NCBI GenBank assembly: GCA_025927575.1
Contig: JAICLJ010000001.1
Coordinates: forward strand, 1 to 64,000
DNA: 64,000 nucleotides
Reading direction: 5' to 3'
From: Bryobacteraceae bacterium
Lineage (GTDB): Bacteria; Acidobacteriota; Terriglobia; Bryobacterales; Bryobacteraceae
The position numbers and the translations under genes are program-made. The notes beneath the pieces are model-generated. The model did no database searches and was not told where the DNA came from. It saw only the letters and a list, made by a program, of their open reading frames with translations. Of the stretch, positions 1 to 9,141 are shown one piece after another. The first letter of the stretch is position 1, and each line of letters starts with the position of its first letter.

Positions 1-122
1 GGGTTATGCTTCGCCAGCGTCTTCGTGATTGCTGCCGTCAAAGTCGTCTTCCCGTGGTCGATGTGCCCGATCGTCCCGATATTGACGTGCGGCTTGCTCC
101 GATCAAATTTCTCTTTCGCCAT
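1..122 (-). CDS. tuf: Elongation factor Tu, N-terminal part (truncated by window edge)
   Basis: Reverse complement reads [40 protein letters not shown], the EF-Tu N-terminus with P-loop GHIDHGKT. Confidence 0.97.
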   Translation of the reverse strand, partial: MAKEKFDRSKPHVNIGTIGHIDHGKTTLTAAITKTLAKHN

Positions 123-189
123 CGTCGTCTGTCCTTCTATACCCAGGCCATCAATTTCCTGGCGGGGGCTGTCATCCCGGCAAATTATC

Positions 190-265
<76 letters not shown>

Positions 266-313
266 ACGCTTCATTCTCCCAGAAGCGCATCCGATTAGAG
301 ATCGCTTCAAGGC

Positions 314-402
314 TGGTGGACAGGGAAGGATTCGAACCTTCGTACGCCGTTATGGCGGGCAGATTTACAGTCTGCTGGCTTTAACCACTCACCCACCTGT
401 CC
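314..402 (-). tRNA. tRNA-Tyr (GTA), long variable arm
   Basis: Reverse complement GGACAGGTGGGTGAGTGG...GACTGTAAATCTGCC...GGTTCGAATCCTTCCCTGTCCACCA; class II variable arm and encoded CCA. Confidence 0.95.
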
Positions 403-663
403 GACTCTGAAAAGGATATGCCGGCGGTTGAAAACCAACGCTCCAAGAAACCCGCTCAAACAATTGAACTGGAATGAGATGCGCCGCCGACGCGGGACTC
501 TCGCCTAAAAGCACGGAGAACTCCCTTGGCCTTCTTCCGTGAGGATAGCATAATCGGCGCGCATTCCCGGCCCAAAGTGCGAGCGGGACCACAAACCACG
601 CGGAGGCGCCCGCAGGCCACGAATCACGACGCATCTTGCTTCCAAAACGGTCTAATTGTCGAT

Positions 664-1647
664 ATGGAATACGTCAATCTCGGATCGACCGGGCTGAAAG
701 TGTCCCGGCTCTGCCTCGGCGCCATGACCTACGGGTCCAAAAAGTGGCGCGAATGGATTCTGGAAGAAGAGGAAAGCCGGCCGTTCATCCAGCGGGCCCT
801 CGACCTCGGGATCAATTTCTTCGACACAGCGGACGTCTATTCACTCGGCGCAAGCGAGGAAATCCTCGGCAGGGCGCTCAAGGACCTGGGCCCTTCGCGC
901 GACAAAGTGGTGGTCGCCACGAAAGTTTTTAACGCCATGGGCGACGATCCTAACCAGCAGGGCCTTTCTCGCAAGCACATCATGCATGCCATCGACGACA
1001 GCCTGCGGCGGCTCCAAATGGATTACGTCGATTTGTACCAGATTCACCGGTTCGATTACTCGACTCCCATCGAGGAGACGCTCGAAGCTCTACATGAGGT
1101 AGTCCTCGCGGGAAAAGCGCTCTACATTGGAGCGTCTTCCATGTTCGCTTGGCAGTTCGCGAAGATGCTGTATACAGCCGACCTGATGGGGCTGACACGG
1201 TTCGTCACAATGCAGAACCACTACAACCTAATCTATCGGGAAGAAGAACGGGAGATGATTCCGTTCTGCGAGGAAGAGGGCATCGGCATCATTCCGTGGA
1301 GCCCGCTGGCGCGCGGCTTCCTTGCCGGTAACCGGAGCAAGAAAGATTACGGCTCCACCGCGCGCGCCCGCACCGACGAATACGCGCAGACGATGTATTA
1401 CGACGATTCGGATTTCGAAGTGGTGGATCGCGTGGGGAAAATCGCGCGGCAGCGGGGTGTATCGAACGCGCAGATTGCGCTCGCCTGGGTGCTGCAGCAG
1501 CCGGGAATCACCTCCCCGATTATCGGAGCAAGCAAAATGCAGCACCTCGAAGAGGCCGTGAAAGCCACGGAGATCACGCTGAGCGAAGACGAGTTAGAGG
1601 CGCTCGATGAAGTATACCGGCCCCACAAGGTGCTTGGACACTCGTAA
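664..1647 (+). CDS. Aldo/keto reductase
   Basis: MEYVNLGSTGLKVSRLCLGAMTYG... INFFDTADVYS... DLYQIHRFD... typical AKR motifs; ATG at 664 preferred over the longer ORF start. Confidence 0.93.
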   Translation: MEYVNLGSTGLKVSRLCLGAMTYGSKKWREWILEEEESRPFIQRALDLGINFFDTADVYSLGASEEILGRALKDLGPSRDKVVVATKVFNAMGDDPNQQGLSRKHIMHAIDDSLRRLQMDYVDLYQIHRFDYSTPIEETLEALHEVVLAGKALYIGASSMFAWQFAKMLYTADLMGLTRFVTMQNHYNLIYREEEREMIPFCEEEGIGIIPWSPLARGFLAGNRSKKDYGSTARARTDEYAQTMYYDDSDFEVVDRVGKIARQRGVSNAQIALAWVLQQPGITSPIIGASKMQHLEEAVKATEITLSEDELEALDEVYRPHKVLGHS

Positions 1648-1665
1648 TCCTTTGTGCCCGCAAAA

Positions 1666-1681
1666 CTAAGTCGGTACTTAG
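1666..1681. repeat. Inverted repeat CTAAGT-CGGT-ACTTAG
   Basis: Perfect 6-bp stem, 4-nt loop; AAACTAAG is repeated directly at 1684-1691. Confidence 0.6.
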
Positions 1682-1781
1682 ACAAACTAAGCTCGAATTT
1701 TACGTATTGACCAATCATCTGAGATGGCCTATATTCATTTGGCCGTAAGAAAGATTTAGTCGATCAGGAGGATTCCACACA

Positions 1782-2894
1782 ATGTCAGGAAGAGCTTGGA
1801 GTATCTGCCGGGGTGCTTTTACCGCAAGTTCCGCAGCGTTCTTTGTTGTCCTGTTCACACAACCATACCTTCGGGCACAAGACGATCAAGACGCGGCCCA
1901 AACACCTGGGGTCCGCTTGATGCAGGTCAGGCCGGAGGACAAAGGCGCTCGCTACGATAAGTCCACCTATCGAATTCAGATTTTAGGGTTGAACACCCCG
2001 AAAGCAAACCGGCATTCTCTTTCACCGTCCGGTGCGCTTTCGCCGTCCGGTGCGCCGGAAATGCTGCCTTCCGTTCCGACCCTCGGCCCTCAAGTGCAAA
2101 GTTTTGACTCCGATGATTCGGATGAAATTCCCACAATAAACCCACCCGGCTTCTACCCAGCCGACATAACGAACCCGGGTAACAGCCCGGTGGTTACTTC
2201 AGCGGAATCACACCCGATCTACGTGAACTGCCTTCCGGGCTGCTGGGGTCAACCGGCGGCCTTTTTGCAACGTCTCGGCAGGAGTGGATTTCTACATATT
2301 CTCGATCAGTATGTCGGTTCCACTGCGAATCGTCGTTACAAATTGGGCCAAGGCGGCCAGGTGAGCTACCCGGTCTTTTCGCCGCTCGGTCAGCCGGACG
2401 TGCTGAACATCGTACACGCAGCCGCCAGTTTTTTGGGCAACAAACCTTATAAGGACATTTTTCACGTGTTTCTGCCAAAAGGCACGGACGTTTGCTTGAA
2501 CGAGCATATGGACTGCTATTCGCCCGATAATTTTCCCACATTCGTGTTTTGCGCGTACCACGGCAGCGTGGATTTCAGCGACATCGGCCATGTGCTGTTC
2601 ACTGTGGAGCCGTATCAAAACGTGCCCGGATGCTCCGTTGCACAGCCAACACCGAATGGCGCTCTCATAGATTCAACAGCCAACGTCCTTTCGCACGAGC
2701 TGATAGAAACTATTACGGACCCAGACGGAACGGCGTGGTTCGCTCGCAATTCGCTAGCGGTTTACGGCGACGAGGTGGCGGATTTGTGCGTGAATCCATT
2801 CTTCCAGTACGGAAAGGTTCTGGTTGGCGGGAAACACTACGCGATCCAACCGGAGTATTCGAACAAGCTTCACGGCTGCGTGGTCAAGCCATAG
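1782..2894 (+). CDS. Secreted protein with HELIETITDP motif, resembling bacterial EXORDIUM/PHI-1-like proteins
   Basis: N-terminal hydrophobic signal; VLSHELIETITDPDGTAWF...GDEVADLC near the C-terminus. Confidence 0.55.
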   Translation: MSGRAWSICRGAFTASSAAFFVVLFTQPYLRAQDDQDAAQTPGVRLMQVRPEDKGARYDKSTYRIQILGLNTPKANRHSLSPSGALSPSGAPEMLPSVPTLGPQVQSFDSDDSDEIPTINPPGFYPADITNPGNSPVVTSAESHPIYVNCLPGCWGQPAAFLQRLGRSGFLHILDQYVGSTANRRYKLGQGGQVSYPVFSPLGQPDVLNIVHAAASFLGNKPYKDIFHVFLPKGTDVCLNEHMDCYSPDNFPTFVFCAYHGSVDFSDIGHVLFTVEPYQNVPGCSVAQPTPNGALIDSTANVLSHELIETITDPDGTAWFARNSLAVYGDEVADLCVNPFFQYGKVLVGGKHYAIQPEYSNKLHGCVVKP

Positions 2895-2936
2895 TGAGAG
2901 GGCGAGGAATTCCTTGCCCTGAAGCGTCTCGCCGGA

Positions 2937-4241
2937 TTACACGTTTTCCGGCACGATAAACGGCGCGCGATAGTTGCGCGTGAACATCCGTGTCGCCTCT
3001 TCGTCGCCAGTGCAGCTATAGGTATCGGGATCGAAATGCAGTTCGCGCCCCAGGCGGTAGGAGATGTTCGCCAGGTGAACGAGCACGGTGGAGGCGGCGC
3101 CTTCCTCGATTTCCGCGTTCAGTTCGCCGCGGTTCCGGCTGCGGACGGCGGTGATGAAGTTCGCGAAGTGGTTGCCGCCCTGCTTCGCCGTCGGCCCGGG
3201 CTCCTGATCTTTCCCCATCCACGTCTGGTATTCCGTGTACCCGTCGATGGCCATGTATCCTTTCGAGCCATAGAACAGATTGCCGATCGTATTCGGGTCT
3301 TTCTTTTTACCATGTTCGCCGATGCCGGCTTCGTGATTCGACATCCAATGGCGGACTTCGAAGACCATCATCTTCGTTTTGCCGTTGTCGTCGAACTCGT
3401 ATGAGCAGTTCAGCGTGTTCGGCGTTTCCTGGTCGTCCTTGAACATGAAATGGCCGCCAATGGCCGATACTTTCTTGGGATACCGGACACCCAGGCCCCA
3501 GCGGGCGATATCGACTTCATGGATACCCTGGTTGCCGAGGTCGCCATTCCCGTAATCCCAGAACCAGTGCCAGTTGTAATGGAAACGGTTGCGCGTGAAC
3601 GCATGCTCGGGCGCCGGGCCCAGCCAGAGGTCGTAGTGAACGCCGGCAGGCACAGGCTCAACCGGCGTATGGCCGATTGTGTCCCTCCACTTAAAACAAA
3701 GGCCCCGAGCCATGTAGACATCGCCGAGGAATCCGTCGCGCATCTTTTGAACGGCTTCCTGCAATGCCGGTGACGAACGGCTTTGGCTGCCCTGCTGCAC
3801 CATGCGGTTATATTTACGAGCGGCCGAGACAATCTGCTTCGCCTCGAACATGTTGTACGAGCATGGTTTCTCGACGTACACATCCTTGCCGGCCTGACAG
3901 GCCCAGATGGTCTGCAGCGTGTGGCTGTGGTTCGGAGTTGCGATCGAAATTGCGTCGATATTTTTGTCTTCCAGCAACTTGCGTACGTCAACATACGATG
4001 CCGGACGTTTTTTCCCGGTCTGCTCAAATTCCTGCAGGCGCTTGTTGAGAATGTTCTCGTCAATATCGCAAAATGCCACGATTTCTACATTTGGCATATT
4101 GCTGTAAGCATGGATGTGGCTGCGGCCCCGCCCGCGCAGCCCGACACAGGCAATTCGGACCGTGTCATTCGGGCTGGACATAAGGCGGGGTGCGGCGCCC
4201 ACGGCCGCAGCGGAACTCACGAGAAAATGTCGCCGATTCAC
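2937..4241 (-). CDS. Gfo/Idh/MocA family oxidoreductase, Tat-type signal
   Basis: GTG start giving VNRRHFLVSSAAAVGAAPRLMSSPNDTVRIACVGLRGRGRSH...; EKPCSYN motif. Confidence 0.9.
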   Translation of the reverse strand: MNRRHFLVSSAAAVGAAPRLMSSPNDTVRIACVGLRGRGRSHIHAYSNMPNVEIVAFCDIDENILNKRLQEFEQTGKKRPASYVDVRKLLEDKNIDAISIATPNHSHTLQTIWACQAGKDVYVEKPCSYNMFEAKQIVSAARKYNRMVQQGSQSRSSPALQEAVQKMRDGFLGDVYMARGLCFKWRDTIGHTPVEPVPAGVHYDLWLGPAPEHAFTRNRFHYNWHWFWDYGNGDLGNQGIHEVDIARWGLGVRYPKKVSAIGGHFMFKDDQETPNTLNCSYEFDDNGKTKMMVFEVRHWMSNHEAGIGEHGKKKDPNTIGNLFYGSKGYMAIDGYTEYQTWMGKDQEPGPTAKQGGNHFANFITAVRSRNRGELNAEIEEGAASTVLVHLANISYRLGRELHFDPDTYSCTGDEEATRMFTRNYRAPFIVPENV

Positions 4242-4347
4242 GCGTTCTTCTCCTTTGCGATGAAGCGATTCATGGACACCATATAACTGTATCGAAGCTG
4301 CGTCAAGCGAGGCGAGATTGACAAGCCGCCGTGCACGGCGCGCTCGC

Positions 4348-6450
4348 TTACGCCGGAGTCCCGAATTGCCGGCTCGGGTCGCCGAGGGCCCGCGGCAACT
4401 GGCAGACAAAATTTGCACACTCGTACACGATGGCGTCATTCGTCCGATCCAATGATGCGAGGAACGGAGCCACCCGTCGAAGCGCTTCGACGGCATCGTC
4501 GGAGACCACGGCGGTCACGGAGTAGGGCTCAAATCGGCGGCGGCGCTCCAACAGAAATGCGCGGACCCGGTCGTCAATCGAAGAACACCGGATCACCACC
4601 TGCGCCGGCTCCGAAAGCCAGTCTCCGAGCGCAACCATCATCTGTGGAGCCTGCGACGGCTGCTCATCCAGTTTCGGCGCGAATGCCCGCAGCGATCGCT
4701 CCGCGCGAGCCGCAAACGTCTCGTCGCCAGTAAGATGCGCCAGCCGGAGCAGAACGGACGTTGCTACCGAATTGCCCGACGGTTCGGCGCCATCGTAATC
4801 TTCTTTCATCCTCAGCAGCAGGTCTGCCTCGCCGGAGAGAGTGCTATAGAAGCCGCCGTTTTCGGTATCTTCGAAGCGACTAAATGCTTCGCGGGCAAAA
4901 CGCGCGGCTAGCGCGAGAAGATCGGGGTTGAAGGTCGTCTCATACAGATCGAGCAGCGCCTGGGCGAAGAAAGCGTAGTCGTCGAGGAAGCCTCCAACGG
5001 CTGCCTGGCCGTCGCGAAACCGTCTCAATACTTCGCCGGTTTCCGGCGAGTACAAAGCGTCCCTGATGAAATCCACCGCTCGCTGCGCTGCATCCAAATA
5101 GGCAGAATCCCCAAGGATCTGCGCACCCTTCGCAAAAGCGGAGATCATCAATCCGTTCCAGGCGGTCAGAATTTTGTCGTCCAGATGAGGCCGCGGCCTT
5201 CTCGCCCTCGCTTCGAAGAGAATCTCCTTGGCGCGCGTAAGCGCTTCCTGCATTTCAGCGGCGGACGTTTGGTATTCCCGGGCTGTCTCTTCCTCCGTGA
5301 ATGCCTCGTATAAGATATTTTTGCCCGTGAACTCGCTTTGCGGGTCCTCCTGCACATTGCCTTCAGGGTGGACACCATAGCGATGGCAAAACCACGCCGC
5401 TGTCTTCCTGTCGAGTAGCTTTTCGATCTCGCTTTGGCGCCACACGTAGAACGCACCCTCCGCTTTGTGAGAAGGATTCTCCGGATCGGGGCTGTCCGCG
5501 TCTTCGGCCGAAAAGAACCCGCCATCGGGGTGGCGCATGTCGCGCAGCACATACGCGAAAATGTCCCGAGCGATTCGCTCGAAGACCGCATTGCGGGTAA
5601 TCTGAAACGCTTCGAGATAAGAGATCGCAAGCTGCGCCTGATCGTAGAGCATCTTTTCAAAATGCGGAACGAACCAGTGCCGGTCGACGGAATAACGATG
5701 GAAGCCGCCGCCAAGCTGGTCGTGCATACCGCCGGCAGCCATCGCTCGCAGCGTCTGGGCCGTCATCTCCAGAGCTTCTTCGTTCTTGGTTTTCGCGTAA
5801 AAGCGCAGCAGGTAATTGAATATGGAAGGCCTCGGAAATTTTGGCGCGGAGCCGAAGCCGCCGTATTGCGAATCGAACGTACGCCGGAAGGGTGAGTAGC
5901 CCGATTCGAAAAGTGCCGCGTCAGGAGTCCCCGCTTTCGCCGGCCCCGAAGCGTAGTGGCGCAACTGTTCGGCGATATTTTCGCTCGAAGCAACAACTTT
6001 CTCGCGACTTTCGCGCCATGTGCGAGCGATATGTTGCAGGATCTCGGAAAATCCAGGCCGACCGTAGCGGGAATCGGGCGGGAAGTACGTGCCGCCGAAG
6101 AATGGCTTTAGGTCGGGCGTCAGCCATACAGACATGGGCCAGCCGCCGCTTCCGGAACTCGCCTGCACGTAAAGCATATAGATGCGATCGACATCCGGCC
6201 TCTCTTCCCGATCTACTTTGACGGACACAAACTCCCGGTTCATCAGCGCCGCAACTTCTTCGTTCTCGAACGACTCACGCTCCATGACATGGCACCAGTG
6301 GCAGGTCGAATAGCCGATCGAAAGAAAGATCGGTCTATCTTCGCGCTTCGCTTTTTCAAAAGCTGCCTCGCCCCAGGGCATCCAATCGACTGGATTATGC
6401 GCATGCTGCAACAAATACGGGCTTTTTTCGTGAATGAGCGCGTTAGCCAT
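4348..6450 (-). CDS. Thioredoxin domain-containing protein (DUF255/YyaL, SPATA20-like)
   Basis: [31 protein letters not shown]...[17 protein letters not shown] hallmark. Confidence 0.96.
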   Translation of the reverse strand: MANALIHEKSPYLLQHAHNPVDWMPWGEAAFEKAKREDRPIFLSIGYSTCHWCHVMERESFENEEVAALMNREFVSVKVDREERPDVDRIYMLYVQASSGSGGWPMSVWLTPDLKPFFGGTYFPPDSRYGRPGFSEILQHIARTWRESREKVVASSENIAEQLRHYASGPAKAGTPDAALFESGYSPFRRTFDSQYGGFGSAPKFPRPSIFNYLLRFYAKTKNEEALEMTAQTLRAMAAGGMHDQLGGGFHRYSVDRHWFVPHFEKMLYDQAQLAISYLEAFQITRNAVFERIARDIFAYVLRDMRHPDGGFFSAEDADSPDPENPSHKAEGAFYVWRQSEIEKLLDRKTAAWFCHRYGVHPEGNVQEDPQSEFTGKNILYEAFTEEETAREYQTSAAEMQEALTRAKEILFEARARRPRPHLDDKILTAWNGLMISAFAKGAQILGDSAYLDAAQRAVDFIRDALYSPETGEVLRRFRDGQAAVGGFLDDYAFFAQALLDLYETTFNPDLLALAARFAREAFSRFEDTENGGFYSTLSGEADLLLRMKEDYDGAEPSGNSVATSVLLRLAHLTGDETFAARAERSLRAFAPKLDEQPSQAPQMMVALGDWLSEPAQVVIRCSSIDDRVRAFLLERRRRFEPYSVTAVVSDDAVEALRRVAPFLASLDRTNDAIVYECANFVCQLPRALGDPSRQFGTPA

Positions 6451-6505
6451 GGGGGAGGTTCTCACCCCAAGTCTAGTTCACGGCACAATGGGCGCATGTA
6501 GCTCG

Positions 6506-6605
6506 CAATGTCAGGTAGTTTTGCTGGGGCAGACGCTCCGTCTGCGCACGGCTCCCAGCCGCGCTCTTCGAATCTTGCAGAATTGTCGAGGAGCCGGGCC
6601 GGGCG
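6506..6605. repeat. Dispersed intergenic twin-hairpin repeat, copy 1
   Basis: Aligns with 8894-8997: AATGTCA..TAG.TTT...GGGGCAGACG..CGTCT..CGCGGCTCCCAGCCGCGCT...TCGAG..GCCGGGC. Confidence 0.75.
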
Positions 6606-6829
6606 TCCCGCGCAGGCCAAGGGCCCGCCCCACAAGCAAATGCCCGAATGTGGGTGAACTGCTCGCCGGCACGATGAAGTGCGCCACGAACTCCGGAAAC
6701 TCTAGCAACTGCCCGCTTGTCTGTTTTAAGTAACACAGCGCCCACGCTCCCGAAGCGCTGCACGTACGAGTGTTCGCCTCCATCAGAAAGAGCCTTACCA
6801 GAGCGCAACAATTCGCTACGCTATTGATC

Positions 6830-7498
6830 GTGAACAGTGGAAAGACATATCTCGCAACTCCTGAGATCAATCGGTACGTGTACAACGTCAGTGTGCAAGA
6901 AAATCCGGTGCTTGTGAAATGCCGCGAAGAAACACGGGCGCTTCCGAACGCCGTGATGCAGATTTCTCCCGAGCAAGGCCAGCTTTTCCGCGTCTTGCTG
7001 GCGCTGTTGGGCGCGAAAAAGACACTCGAAATCGGCGTTTTCACCGGTTACAGCTCCACAGTGACTGCGCTGGCGCTACCCGGCGATGGCAAGATCGTCG
7101 CTTGTGACGTGAGCGACGAGTACACCCGCATGGCGAGGCGCTATTGGGAAGAGGCGGGCGTCGCCCATAAGATCGATCTATGCCTTGGGCCGGCCGCCGA
7201 AACGCTTCGGCGGCTCAACCAGGAAGGCCATCCAGAGAGCTTCGATTTTGCCTTCATCGACGCCGACAAATTAAATTACGACGTTTATTATGAGTTGACG
7301 CTGCCGCTGATGCGGCCCGGAGGTCTGATCGTTTTCGACAATATGCTGAGGCGCGGCAAAGTCCTCGACGAACACTCGACCGACCCTGAGATACGCGTGC
7401 TGCGCGCTCTAAACGAAAAGCTCGGCAAAGATACGCGCGTCCTCGTTTCACTCCTCGCAATCGCCGACGGCGTCACGCTCGCATGGAAGAAGCCATAG
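6830..7498 (+). CDS. Class I SAM-dependent O-methyltransferase (caffeoyl-CoA OMT-like)
   Basis: LEIGVFTGYSSTVTALALP...FDFAFIDADKLNYDVYYE...GGLIVFDNMLRRGKV; GTG start proposed. Confidence 0.93.
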   Translation: MNSGKTYLATPEINRYVYNVSVQENPVLVKCREETRALPNAVMQISPEQGQLFRVLLALLGAKKTLEIGVFTGYSSTVTALALPGDGKIVACDVSDEYTRMARRYWEEAGVAHKIDLCLGPAAETLRRLNQEGHPESFDFAFIDADKLNYDVYYELTLPLMRPGGLIVFDNMLRRGKVLDEHSTDPEIRVLRALNEKLGKDTRVLVSLLAIADGVTLAWKKP

Positions 7499-7543
7499 AG
7501 CGGCGCCTTGGGGCAGTCGTATCCACGCCGCTGAAACCAGAGC

Positions 7544-7563
7544 GGTCGAGGCATGCCTCGACC
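7544..7563. repeat. Perfect 20-bp palindrome GGTCGAGGCATGCCTCGACC
   Basis: Exactly self-complementary; between convergent genes. Confidence 0.85.
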
Positions 7564-7585
7564 CTACAAAACGGTGCATGTCGTG

Positions 7586-7635
7586 TGGGGCGGGGCATGC
7601 CGCGCGCCCCGGGGGGCCGGGCATGCCCGCCCCTA
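7586..7635. repeat. Long GC-rich inverted repeat (GGGGCGGG-GCATGCC ... GGGCATGCCCGCCCC)
   Basis: Arms complementary with small mismatches; intergenic between convergent CDSs. Confidence 0.7.
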
Positions 7636-7684
7636 GCGTGGTTTCTTGAATTTTCCGAAGTGAGCCGCTCGTGAAAGAAGCAGC

Positions 7685-8647
7685 TCACAGCGCGTCAACC
7701 ACGGCCTCGATCGTACCCGGCGCGTTTCCCTCCAGCCGGTTGTTCACAAACAGATACGCAGGTTCAGCGCGCCGCTTCGCTCGAATCAGCAGATTCCGCA
7801 GTGCTTCCCGCACCTCCTGATTCGGCTCCTGTATCGCGCGGTAAGGCGAGAACAGATTGACCGCGTGCTCGTACTTGCGCCCCGTTTTGAGCAGCGCTCG
7901 GGCTACGGTAAAATCCGCCGTAAACACGTCGCGAATGTCCATCTGCCGGGAGATGGCCGGCATCCGCGTCCACGCGTTGAACACGTGCGCGATGTTTCCT
8001 TCGCGCAGCAGTTCGAAATAGTCCGGCTCAAGATAATCCGCATTGCGTATCTCCACCGCATAACGGAATGCGCCGGGCAATGTTCGCAGAAACGGCGCCA
8101 GCGCATTCAGAAACTCACCAACGCCCGAGAATGTGGATTTGCGAATGACGCCAAATTCAAAAATAATCACCGAAACGCGTTTGCGGTAGGGCGCCAGCAA
8201 ATCGAGGAATTCCGATTTCAGCAGTCCGGCATTCAGAAAGTTCGGATTCAGAACACCGGCCCGCGCGCCATATCGGTGCTGGATCGGGAATGAACAAACG
8301 GTGATCTCTTCCGGAACCTTGAATGCGAACTGCAGGCCGGAGGGAACTCCATCAAACAGCTTTCTCCAAAACTCGGCGGTGGGCAGTTGATAAAACGAAA
8401 AATCGCCGCAAACGACGGGAAAGATTTCGGCATACTCTGCCAGGCACTCAGCCTCAAATCGCTTGCGTGAGAACCTGCCGCGTGAGACGTAACGCTCCGG
8501 CGTATAAATCTGGCCGAGCCATCCTTCATATTTCCACGAACTCGTGCCCATATACAGGCGGTCAGCCGCCAGGCTCGACAGCTTTTGCCGAAGCTTGAGC
8601 TTGAGTTCAGGCTCCGGCTCCTCGAACAACGGAAGCGTCGTGGACAT
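7685..8647 (-). CDS. DUF72 domain-containing protein
   Basis: LYMGTSSWKYEGWLGQIYTPERY...FYQLPTAEFWRKL... AVEIRNADYL...YLFVNNRLEGNAPGT. Confidence 0.93.
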   Translation of the reverse strand: MSTTLPLFEEPEPELKLKLRQKLSSLAADRLYMGTSSWKYEGWLGQIYTPERYVSRGRFSRKRFEAECLAEYAEIFPVVCGDFSFYQLPTAEFWRKLFDGVPSGLQFAFKVPEEITVCSFPIQHRYGARAGVLNPNFLNAGLLKSEFLDLLAPYRKRVSVIIFEFGVIRKSTFSGVGEFLNALAPFLRTLPGAFRYAVEIRNADYLEPDYFELLREGNIAHVFNAWTRMPAISRQMDIRDVFTADFTVARALLKTGRKYEHAVNLFSPYRAIQEPNQEVREALRNLLIRAKRRAEPAYLFVNNRLEGNAPGTIEAVVDAL

Positions 8648-8714
8648 GGTGACGTTCGGCGGTCGCGAGAAGCCGCCGTCGCCCTCATTATAATGAGGGT
8701 CGTAGACGAGGCAC

Positions 8715-8891
8715 ATGGACGAAGAACTTCCCCTCCCCGAGCCCGCTCCCGATCGCGAAGATCACGATGAGCCGTCACGCGAGGAACCGATGCTCTATTG
8801 CCCGGTATGCAGCCAACGCTTGATCTCACGAAAGTGCAAACTTCTCTGCGAGCGATGTGGCTACTTCATGAGTTGCGCCGACTATTACTAG
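8715..8891 (+). CDS. 58-aa zinc-ribbon-like small protein (absent from the supplied ORF track)
   Basis: MDEELPLPEPAPDREDHDEPSREEPMLYCPVCSQRLISRKCKLLCERCGYFMSCADYY*; five or more Cys in CxxC arrangement. Confidence 0.8.
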   Translation: MDEELPLPEPAPDREDHDEPSREEPMLYCPVCSQRLISRKCKLLCERCGYFMSCADYY

Positions 8892-8893
8892 GG

Positions 8894-8997
8894 CAATGTC
8901 ATTTAGCTTTAGCTTAAGTGGGGCAGACGCCCCCCGTCTACGCGCGGCTCCCAGCCGCGCTTCTTCGGCTAATGCCGAATGATCGAGACGCCGGGCG
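8894..8997. repeat. Dispersed intergenic twin-hairpin repeat, copy 2
   Basis: Aligns with 6506-6605; contains AGACG-CCCCC-CGTCT and GCGCGGC-TCCCA-GCCGCGC hairpins. Confidence 0.75.
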
Positions 8998-9141
8998 GAG
9001 AGTAATGGTGCGATCGCGGTGTCCAGGGTTTATGTGTTCATTCGCCGTGGCCCGGCTTTCTAGGTCGAAGATTGGTACGTAAAATCAGGCGAGAGACCCC
9101 ATCTTTTGTTTATGATTCGTTCAAGATGAGGAACCGGACGC

